From Alphaproteobacteria bacterium (GTDB lineage: Bacteria; Pseudomonadota; Alphaproteobacteria; Rhizobiales; Devosiaceae): a stretch of DNA of 5,366 nt. The stretch lies in the NCBI GenBank assembly GCA_018820005.1, contig JAHJOS010000090.1, positions 1 to 5,366 on the forward strand, read 5' to 3'. Below the pieces are notes generated by a model. That model searched no databases, had not been told where the DNA came from, and worked only from the letters and a program-made list of their open reading frames with translations. Both the position numbers and the translations under genes were made by a program. Shown one piece after another: positions 1 through 5,366 of the stretch (within the stretch, counting starts at the first letter, position 1; each line of letters opens with the position of its first letter).

Positions 1-60
1 CATGTGTACAACTGCGAGGACATCTGCCCCGTTGTCAATGAATATGTGACGTAGTCCATT
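1..60. other. Unassigned AT-richer left-edge segment
   Basis: By my count this stretch is about 47% GC, against about 63% for the next 60 bases. In the LacI frame it reads through residues that do not resemble a LacI-family middle domain (HVYNCEDICPVVNEYVT) and meets a TAG at 52-54; the other two forward frames have TGA stops at 39-41 and 47-49. On the minus strand an ATG at 59-57 opens a frame that stays open to the edge (MDYVTYSLTTGQ...), but it has no ribosome binding site and is only 19 codons long. It may be the end of an inserted element, a deletion junction, or a chimeric or low-quality contig end. I cannot tell which. Confidence 0.35.
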
Positions 61-561
61 TGGCGTAACCGACGTATCGCGCTCATCAATGGCCTGCAGG
101 GCCGCACCTTCGCCGAACACCGCGAAGCCGGCTATCGCGCCGCCCTGGCGGCACGCGGCATCACGCCTGATCCCGCGCTGATCGGCTACACGATCTTTAC
201 CGACGAAGTGGCGTTCCGCATGGCCCAGTCCATGCTGGAGCTGCGGCCCCGCCCAACAGCTTTTATCGCAGGCTCGATGATGACGGGGCTAGGGGTTTTC
301 CGGGCCATTCGCCAGGCGGGGCTGGTCCTGGGCAAGGATGTCTCGATGATCGCCCATGACGACGTCTTCCCCTATCTGAACGCGGACAACATGTTCCCCT
401 CCATGTCGACAACGCGCTCTTCCATCCGCCAGGCGGGTGGCCGGATCGCCGAGCTGATCCTGTCGATCCTGGCCGGCAAGCCGATCGCGGATGTGCATGA
501 ACTCTGGCCGGTTGAACTGGTCCTGCGCGAAAGCTCCGGCCCACCACCGGCGGAACGCTAA
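55..561 (+). pseudogene. LacI-family transcriptional regulator, C-terminal fragment (N-terminal half missing)
   Basis: LacI-family regulators bind operators through an N-terminal helix-turn-helix and sense a ligand, usually a sugar, through a periplasmic-binding-protein-like C-terminal domain. Only about the last 168 residues are here, against about 330-350 for a full protein. Recognisable segments are RRIALINGLQGRTFAEHR (about 70-123), PTAFIAGSMM followed by GVFRAIRQAGL, the family signature KDVSMIAHDD (about 334-363), and the C-terminal TTRSSIRQAGGRIAELIL followed by HELWPVELVLRESSGP. The frame is closed by TAG at 52-54, and upstream sequence is not LacI-like, so the DNA-binding domain cannot be encoded contiguously. 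The first in-frame ATG is at 208, which would start inside the sensor domain. As it stands it should not bind DNA. It converges on the DUF1513 gene and is probably unrelated to it. If the left 60 bases are an assembly artefact, the gene may be intact in the genome. Confidence 0.8.
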
Positions 562-568
562 CCCGCCT

Positions 569-1657
569 TCACACCCGCAGCATATGATTGTCGAACTGGA
601 AATCGAATTGCCGCGGTGCACGCGACGCCCCTGCAATGCCGATCATTTCACCAAGCCCGCTGGTGGCAACGAAGCCAGCGCCATCGGCCGCCAGCCCACA
701 ACCGCTGCGCAGCGTCTGAGTCAGGCTGGGTCGACCCGCCCCCGCGTCGATGGCTACGAGCAGATTGCCCTCCGGCGACGAAACTGCAATCGTTGTTCCG
801 TCAGCGGAAGCTGCAACCGAACCGACGTAATTGCGCAGCTCAGCCAGCGTCTCAGCGGGCAGATCCACCAGCACGATTGCCCCGTCCTGGGTGGCATAGC
901 CGACCAGCTGCGGCGCATCCGCCGCCGCGCCCTTGTACTGGCAGCCAAACCACACCCGGCTTTGCGCATCGATGGCCATGTGGCGGATCGAGAGCTGGTG
1001 CAACCCGCCATCAAGCCGCAACTGGCCCACCAGCGCCCCGTCACGCCGATCGATAAACACCACCGAGGGGTCCATGCTATCGAGATTAAGCTCGGCTCGG
1101 CCAAAGTCGGGATGGGTTTCAATGCCGCCATTGGCCACCACCAGCGTCACCCCATCGGGCATCAGCAGCATCTCGTGCGGCCCCGTGCCATAGGTGGGGA
1201 ACTCCCCGATGCGCCGATAGCCACCGGTTGCGTCGTAAATCCCCACCACACCCTGCGCGGCGTCAAAGTCATTCTCGGTCGCATAGAGCAACGTGCCATC
1301 AGGCGAAAAGAGCCCATGACCAAAGAAATGCCGCCCCGCAATGCTGGTCAGCGTTACGGGCGCCACCGTGCCGGCCGGATCAAACACCACAGCAAAAGTG
1401 CCCGGTTGCCGGGCAAATACGACACCGCGCCCCGCTTGTGGGCTGATAGTGATGTCATGGCCGCGGTCGGGCAGCGCGATCTCGGCGATCAGCTCCCCAG
1501 CCTCGCCCAGCAGCACCGCGCCATAGCCCCCACGGGCGGTTTGCACCGCGCTGGCAAACACCAACTCGCTGCGCTCAAGCGCCACGGCACGGCGTGGCAG
1601 CAGGCTGGCGGCAAATCCAGCGCCCGCCGCCTTGAGGAAGGCTCGACGCTGCCACAT
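569..1657 (-). CDS. DUF1513 family protein, Tat-exported, probable beta-propeller
   Basis: This 362-residue protein starts at ATG 1657-1655 and ends with TGA at 571-569. The N-terminus MWQRRAFLKAAGAGFAASLL is a clear twin-arginine signal (RRAFLK at residues 4-9, hydrophobic stretch, then PRRAVA), so it is probably exported folded to the periplasm. DUF1513 hallmarks I recognise are RGHDI (about 66-70), GRHFFGHGLFSPDG (108-121) with YATEND after it, YGTGPHEMLLMPDG (156-169) followed by VVANGGIETHPDFGR, LSIRHMAID (222-230), FGCQYKG (237-243) and a terminal FDNHMLRV. The repeated SPDG/MPDG/SADG turns suggest a beta-propeller like those in WD40/YVTN proteins. Conserved His residues (H67, H110, H114, H161, H226, H358) could bind a metal or cofactor; this is inference. 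It is the last gene of the set, 2 bases after the imelysin-like gene, so probably translationally coupled. Family members commonly sit beside imelysin and DHOR genes. The reaction or ligand is unknown. Confidence 0.93.
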   Translation of the reverse strand: MWQRRAFLKAAGAGFAASLLPRRAVALERSELVFASAVQTARGGYGAVLLGEAGELIAEIALPDRGHDITISPQAGRGVVFARQPGTFAVVFDPAGTVAPVTLTSIAGRHFFGHGLFSPDGTLLYATENDFDAAQGVVGIYDATGGYRRIGEFPTYGTGPHEMLLMPDGVTLVVANGGIETHPDFGRAELNLDSMDPSVVFIDRRDGALVGQLRLDGGLHQLSIRHMAIDAQSRVWFGCQYKGAAADAPQLVGYATQDGAIVLVDLPAETLAELRNYVGSVAASADGTTIAVSSPEGNLLVAIDAGAGRPSLTQTLRSGCGLAADGAGFVATSGLGEMIGIAGASRAPRQFDFQFDNHMLRV

Positions 1658-1659
1658 GG

Positions 1660-2730
1660 TCAGTCGCCGTCCAGTGCAGAAAAACCGACGCTCAAGCCCA
1701 ACGCCGCCGAGAGCTGCTCACCGACCATGCCATGCAGGGAATCGGTGACCAGCGCCAGATAGCTTAGCGCGGCCGCCTGCTTTTGATCCGCCACCGCCTG
1801 CTCCACTGGCAAGGTCACCAGGCCGAGCGCCCGCAGTGCATTGCGAAATTCGAAATCAATGGAATCGGCAAGACCCTTGTCTTTTTCAGCCACAGCGGTT
1901 GCAACCCTGGATTCCCCGATCAGCTGCCGCATGCTCATAATACTGCCGCTCAATAGCGTCATGGTCTGGCCTGAACGCCAGAACGGCGCCAGCTTTGGCT
2001 TGGCGGGGGCATCGGCGGCTGCGAGGAACGGGTTCAATTGCTGGTCGCGCATCGCTTCCAAGCCATGTGAAACCAGCCCCACCAGCGCTTCGAGTGCTTC
2101 AGTGTCACTGCGATAGTCGACATTGGTCGGCTGCGGCATCATCAGGTGGTCAGCAATACCGTCCGGCGCGAACCAGCCTGCAACGAGCGCACCGGCAATG
2201 TCGGCAATATTGTCGGCGATCGCCGCGCCATAGGCGCAGCGAAACTCCCCCTGCGGCCGGGTCAAGGTGTCGGCATCGGTCCCCGAGAGCACATAGTCCA
2301 GCGCGCCCAGGCCTTGAACAGCGACGCTCTTGCTCCGCAGGCCAGCCAGCGACGTCACCGAGTTATCCTGATTGCTCAGGATCGCCTGCACCTGCTTGAG
2401 CCCGATGCCGCGCCGGTCCGGCCAGAACAACAGCCGGTCGGCCCGGTTGTCTTCCATCATTGGGCCTAAGCGCAGATAGGCGATCTGGCCATAGGCCGCC
2501 ACGACCAGGCCGAACTGGGCATCGGCAATGGCTTTGCCATTGGGCGACGGCGAGGCGCACAGCGCCTTCATGGCGCTGCTCAGGCCACGGCTGGTGGCAT
2601 CAAAACGCAGTACTTCGGGGCGGATCACATTGACCACTGCCGCCTGCAGGATCTCCGCCGGCTTGATCGGCTCGGCCCGCGCGGCGGTCGTCCAGCACAG
2701 CATCGTCATCACCAGCAAGATCAGACGCAT
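1660..2730 (-). CDS. Imelysin-like periplasmic protein (divergent second copy)
   Basis: The 356-residue product starts at ATG 2730-2728, whose A is shared with the TGA of the preceding gene (TGATG); longer upstream starts would overlap the DHOR gene deeply and spoil the signal peptide. Residues 1-19 (MRLILLVMTMLCWTTAARA) form a Sec signal, cleaved before EPIKPAEIL. Imelysin-family features are FWPDRRGIGLKQVQAIL (102-118), the VQGLGALDYVLSG segment (138-150), DNIADIAGALVAGW (173-186), and a helical C-terminus with GESRVA (272-277), FEFRNALRALG (293-303) and DSLHGMVGEQLSAALGLSVGF (330-350). Where canonical imelysins have GxHxxE, this copy has G140-L-G142-A-L-D145, so both proposed metal ligands are replaced. 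C58 and C165 may form a disulfide (inference). The imelysin fold is two helical bundles, and members are linked to iron uptake. This copy may be a partner or scaffold rather than an iron binder. It was probably co-expressed with the flanking DHOR and DUF1513 genes. Confidence 0.9.
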   Translation of the reverse strand: MRLILLVMTMLCWTTAARAEPIKPAEILQAAVVNVIRPEVLRFDATSRGLSSAMKALCASPSPNGKAIADAQFGLVVAAYGQIAYLRLGPMMEDNRADRLLFWPDRRGIGLKQVQAILSNQDNSVTSLAGLRSKSVAVQGLGALDYVLSGTDADTLTRPQGEFRCAYGAAIADNIADIAGALVAGWFAPDGIADHLMMPQPTNVDYRSDTEALEALVGLVSHGLEAMRDQQLNPFLAAADAPAKPKLAPFWRSGQTMTLLSGSIMSMRQLIGESRVATAVAEKDKGLADSIDFEFRNALRALGLVTLPVEQAVADQKQAAALSYLALVTDSLHGMVGEQLSAALGLSVGFSALDGD

Positions 2731-4241
2731 CACAGCGATTCCAGAAAGGCGACAAGGTCGTCGCGCGTGGCTTGGGACATACTGGCAAAAGCGTCGCGAG
2801 ACGCCTGCGCTTCGCCGCCGTGCCACAAGATGGCCTCCACCAGGTTCCGCGCACGTCCATCATGCAGGAAAAATTCGTGGCCCGATACAACCTTGGTCAG
2901 CCCAATGCCCCAAAGGGGCTGCGTCCGCCATTCATAACCATCCGCGCCACCTTCAGGTCGGTGATCGGCCAACCCTTCGCCCATGTCATGCAACAAGAAA
3001 TCGCCATAGGGCCAGATCAGCTGGAAGGCCAGCGCCGGGTTCTCTGCATCTCGGCTGGTGACGAATTTGGGCGTGTGGCAGCTGGCGCAGCCAGCCTCGT
3101 AGAACGCCTGCTTGCCGCGCAGCACCGCCGCGTCGCCCGCATTGCGCCGCTCCGGCACGCCCAGTGTCTGGGCATAAAATGTCACCAGGTCCATTACAGG
3201 GTCCGGCGCCTCAGTCTCGCCCAGCCGCGCCTGCTCGCCGGTCGGCAGGGCGAGGCACGCCGTCTGGTTGGGTGTACAGTCGCCCTGCGGCTTGTTCACC
3301 AGCGGCGTTGAAATGCCGATGTCACCTGCAAAGGCGTTGGCCGACTGGCTGCGAATGCTGGCCATCCCCGCCTTCCAGCCGAACCGGCCCAGCGCCACCT
3401 GCCCCGTCTCGGGCATAATCGTCCAGCTGGCCCGGCCCGAAATGCCATCGCCATTGGTATCCTCGGGATCCTCATGGGCCAGGATGTCCGCCACGGGAAC
3501 CTGTTCCACCAGCCCCAGCCCGATCATCGGATTGGCCATGCGCGGGCTCAACATCACATCATCGGCCAGCGGCCCATAGGCCAGGTCCGCAATCGAATAG
3601 GCCGGCGCGCGCAACGTCACCACCGAGCCATCGCCCAGGGTCACCGGCACCTCGGCATAGTCGATCACCATGCGACCTTCGCCCTTGAGCCCGGGCACGC
3701 CGATTTCCTGCAATTGCCCGCCATAGGTGGGGTCACCCACGACGCCCGCCACCACATCGCCCTGGCGTGGCCGCGGATCTTCAGCCCCCGGCGGCACCGA
3801 CAGCCGCAGGAACATCGAGGCGCTTTCGCTTTCTCCTGCCAGCGGCGGATGCCCACGACCGTCCTTGATGTGACAACTCTGGCAGCTGCGCGCATTGAAC
3901 AGCGGCCCCAGCCCGTCAGACGCCTGCGTCGAGCTGGGCGAACTCACCCAGATCTTGCGGAACAGCCCGTCGCCAAGGTTGAACTGCTCCTGCTGCTCAA
4001 AACTGAGGTTGGAGAGAAAGTGGCTGAACGAATTTAGGTTGACCGGAAAACTCGTCGTGCCCTTGCCAGCCGGCCTGTTCTCGGAAGCTTCTGGCTTGCT
4101 GAAATCTGTAGTCGGCGCTGTTACCGCGAGCACCCGGGCCATATCCTTGGCGTTCAGATCGCTGCGCTCGGCGCCGTCCTGCGCAAAAGCCATGCCGCCG
4201 GCCAAAAGAGCAACGAGCGCAATCGTCAGACGTGTGTTCAT
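2730..4241 (-). CDS. Di-haem oxidoreductase, DHOR/DUF1111 (thiol-oxidoreductase-like) family
   Basis: The 503-residue exported c-type cytochrome starts at ATG 4241-4239, chosen because it gives a clean Sec signal (MNTRLTIALVALLAGGMAFA, then QDG); an upstream TTG at 4280 would add a charged 13-residue extension. Two covalent haem sites are present: CQSCH at 120-124, in FNARSCQSCHIKDGRG, and CASCH at 385-389, in GCASCHTPKF. Between them lie DTNGDGISGR (261-270), which resembles a calcium-binding loop, and a C322/C329 pair that could form a disulfide. The C-terminal PLWGIGLTKVV (442-452), FFLHDGRARNLVEAILWHGG (457-476) and DDLVAFLESL are typical of DHOR. The family is related to di-haem peroxidases (MauG/CcpA type), but its substrate is not known; next to imelysins a role in redox of iron or an iron ligand is plausible. 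Export and haem attachment would need the cytochrome c maturation system, which is not in this window. The site before the ATG (AAAAAGCAGAACC) is a poor Shine-Dalgarno. No transmembrane segment is seen beyond the signal. Confidence 0.95.
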   Translation of the reverse strand: MNTRLTIALVALLAGGMAFAQDGAERSDLNAKDMARVLAVTAPTTDFSKPEASENRPAGKGTTSFPVNLNSFSHFLSNLSFEQQEQFNLGDGLFRKIWVSSPSSTQASDGLGPLFNARSCQSCHIKDGRGHPPLAGESESASMFLRLSVPPGAEDPRPRQGDVVAGVVGDPTYGGQLQEIGVPGLKGEGRMVIDYAEVPVTLGDGSVVTLRAPAYSIADLAYGPLADDVMLSPRMANPMIGLGLVEQVPVADILAHEDPEDTNGDGISGRASWTIMPETGQVALGRFGWKAGMASIRSQSANAFAGDIGISTPLVNKPQGDCTPNQTACLALPTGEQARLGETEAPDPVMDLVTFYAQTLGVPERRNAGDAAVLRGKQAFYEAGCASCHTPKFVTSRDAENPALAFQLIWPYGDFLLHDMGEGLADHRPEGGADGYEWRTQPLWGIGLTKVVSGHEFFLHDGRARNLVEAILWHGGEAQASRDAFASMSQATRDDLVAFLESL

Positions 4242-4290
4242 GGTTCTGCTTTTTCGCCGGCCCGACCGGTTTCTACACAATAGGCGTCAC

Positions 4291-4306
4291 CCCGGGAACG
4301 CCCGGG
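4291..4306 (-). other. GC-rich intercistronic hairpin
   Basis: Two CCCGGG blocks separated by 4 bases can pair as a 6-bp all-GC stem with a tetraloop (CGTT when read on the transcribed strand). The hairpin lies about 30 bases after the stop of the first imelysin and about 50 bases before the DHOR start, in the only sizeable gap of the gene set (4242-4336). No run of T follows it on the transcribed strand (GTGACGCC comes next), so it is not a standard intrinsic terminator. It could protect or set the 3' end of the upstream message, or be fortuitous in a GC-rich genome. Confidence 0.35.
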
Positions 4307-4336
4307 ATAACAAATTTGCTCACCGAGACTGCGTTT

Positions 4337-5366
4337 CTATTCGAACACCGCGTCGGGATTGCTCAGGCTGTCGCTGTCTTCAATAGTCACGACATCGCCC
4401 AGATTGAGCACTGCCACCGCTCGTTCGATGCCCCGCGTCTGGGCGATCAAACCATCAATGGCAGCCTGCACCACGGCATTGCCCTCGGTATTGCCTTCGC
4501 CGATCTGCTGATCATAGGCCTCGCCGCCCTCGGCCCGCGCCACGATCACATCCATCTTGCTGACCGTATCAGCCAACAACGCCTGGATTTCGCTGTCGAG
4601 CGCCGGATCCTTTTCGGCGATCACCTGCGCCAGCGATGGTCCCTCAACCACCGAACCATCCAACCGGGTGTAGCGGCCCAGATAGACGTTCTGGATGCCC
4701 ACCGCATCATAGAGGTGCGAAATATGGGTATTGTCCGAGAAGCAGTCATGCTCTTCCTCGGGGTCATGCAGCAGCAGGCCCAGCTTCATGCGCTGGCCTG
4801 CCACTTCGCCAAAGCTCAGCGACCCCATGCCGGTCAGGATGGCCGAGAGAGGCCCAGTTCGGGCAGTGCGGCGCGTGCGGCGCCATCGCTCGTCCAGTTG
4901 CCGACCATTTCTTCAAGATCGGAAATCAGCAGTGTCGAAGTAGCCTTGAGATAGGCAGCGCGCCGATCAGCATGATCGGCCGTCGAATAATCCGTGAAAG
5001 GCCGGGCACCTGCACCCGGTCCCGTGCCGTTCAGATCCTGCCCCCACAGCAGGAATTCGATGGCATGGTAACCCGTCGCCACGTTAGCCTCGACGCCGTC
5101 CGCTTCCTGCAGCTTGTCCTGCAGCAACTCGGGCGTGATTTGGCTGGCATCGACCTCGGCGCCGCCGATGCTGAGCTTGGGATTGGCGATGACATTGGCC
5201 ACATAAAGCGGATTGCTGTCGCTTTCACTGCCATAGCTGGCGTCAACATAATCGATCAGCCCCTCGTCAAGTGGCCAGGCGTTCACGCGGCCTTCCCAGT
5301 CATCCACCATCGGATTGCCAAAGCGGAACGCCTCGGTCTGCTGATAGGGAATGCGCGCCGCCTTCC
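4337..5366 (-). pseudogene. Imelysin-family iron-uptake protein, 5' end beyond the window, internal frameshift
   Basis: The gene runs off the right edge and ends at TAG 4339-4337. The upstream part reads ARIPYQQTEAFRFGNP followed by VDDWEGRVNAWPLDEGLIDY, then the GxHxxE metal-site motif as GYHAIEFLLWGQD (near 5070-5030). This frame runs through DLEEMVGNWTSDGAARAALP and ELGLS, then hits TGA at 4836-4834. The expected continuation AILTGMGSLSFGEVAGQRMK, then LGLLLHDPEEEHDCFSDNTH, is in another frame, ending ...NPDAVFE. Joining the frames at 4845-4852 gives an uninterrupted family sequence of about 341 residues; about 90 N-terminal residues, including the signal peptide, lie outside. Imelysins are periplasmic or outer-membrane-associated helical proteins tied to iron acquisition (IrpA; IcmP of Pseudomonas is a relative). 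Both halves are well conserved, so the frameshift is either recent or a sequencing error; if real, the protein is cut near its midpoint. It is the first gene visible in the set, and the promoter should be off the right edge. Confidence 0.88.
4845..4852 (-). other. Frameshift site at a CT-dinucleotide repeat in the first imelysin gene
   Basis: On the coding strand the sequence is GGCCTCTCTCGGCC. The upstream frame reads GGC-CTC-TCT-CGG-CCA-TCC-TGA and stops. Removing one CT unit gives GGC-CTC-TCG-GCC-ATC-CTG, that is GLSAIL, which leads directly into the conserved TGMGSLSFGE of imelysins. A gain of two bases by slippage at (CT)3 therefore explains the break exactly; loss of one base nearby is the alternative. 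A repeat this short is not a classic contingency locus, so a simple mutation or a sequencing or assembly error is at least as likely as phase variation. Confidence 0.75.

Noticed and set aside
1..59. Start of a minus-strand gene leaving the left edge (MDYVTYSLTTGQ...)
   Set aside because: It is only 19 codons long, has no Shine-Dalgarno, and the peptide is not recognisable; it could equally be chance or a junction artefact.
491..1762. Long plus-strand open frame (423 codons) opposite the DUF1513 gene
   Set aside because: It is antisense to a clearly recognised gene with a Tat signal and conserved motifs; its own product is Arg/His/Gln/Pro-rich with no recognisable domain, as expected for a GC-rich shadow frame.
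2731..2826. Longer N-terminus for the second imelysin-like protein
   Set aside because: It would overlap the DHOR gene by about 97 bases and place an Arg-rich stretch before an otherwise clean signal peptide; the ATG at 2730 in TGATG is the natural coupled start.
3474..4037. Plus-strand open frames over the DHOR gene
   Set aside because: They are shadows of the CxxCH-containing minus-strand gene, with low-complexity His/Arg/Gln composition and no ribosome binding site.
4291..4306. Intrinsic terminator between the first imelysin and the DHOR gene
   Set aside because: The stem is strong, but the bases after it on the transcribed strand are GTGACGCC, with no T-run, so a standard terminator is not supported.
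4242..4336. Fur, Irr or RirA operator before the DHOR gene
   Set aside because: I looked for an AT-rich dyad of the expected kind and saw only the short CAAATTTG palindrome; this is not enough for a call, and the operon promoter probably lies beyond the right edge.
4232..4954. Plus-strand 240-codon frame over the imelysin gene
   Set aside because: It lies opposite sequence that encodes the conserved imelysin blocks and has no domain signature of its own.

Overview
The window looks like part of an alphaproteobacterial chromosome. It is GC-rich with GC-biased codon use, has a rhizobial-style LacI regulator, and carries an imelysin/di-haem oxidoreductase/DUF1513 cluster of the kind found in Hyphomicrobiales and some other Proteobacteria. 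Devosia or a relative is a reasonable guess, but only from the general character of the proteins. No RNA gene, CRISPR array or complete mobile element is visible.

Layout. Bases 1-60 are a short, AT-richer stretch of unknown origin. From about base 55-70 to 561 (+) runs the C-terminal half of a LacI-family regulator; its DNA-binding half is absent and no LacI-like sequence is recognisable upstream. Everything else is on the minus strand and reads right to left as one tight gene set: (1) an imelysin-family protein (5366 to 4337), cut by the right edge and interrupted by a frameshift near 4845-4852; (2) a di-haem c-type oxidoreductase of the DHOR/DUF1111 family (4241-2730); (3) a second, divergent imelysin-like protein (2730-1660); (4) a DUF1513 protein with a Tat-type signal (1657-569). 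Genes 2 and 3 overlap by one base (TGATG), genes 3 and 4 are 2 bases apart, and genes 1 and 2 are separated by 95 bases containing a GC-rich hairpin. The DUF1513 gene and the LacI remnant converge with a 7-base gap.

How the genes fit together. All three proteins whose N-termini are visible carry export signals (two Sec, one Tat), so the set acts in the periplasm or at the envelope. Imelysins are associated with iron acquisition (IrpA, EfeO-related and IcmP-like proteins), and the DHOR protein brings two covalently bound haems. The most economical reading is a periplasmic iron-handling or redox-coupled metal-uptake module, but the biochemistry of this four-gene set is not settled. The promoter and any iron-responsive operator would lie beyond the right edge.

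The points most worth a second look are the frameshift in the otherwise well-conserved first imelysin (consistent with a CT-dinucleotide expansion), the loss of the HxxE metal-binding signature in the second imelysin, and the abrupt junction at the left edge that truncates the LacI gene.
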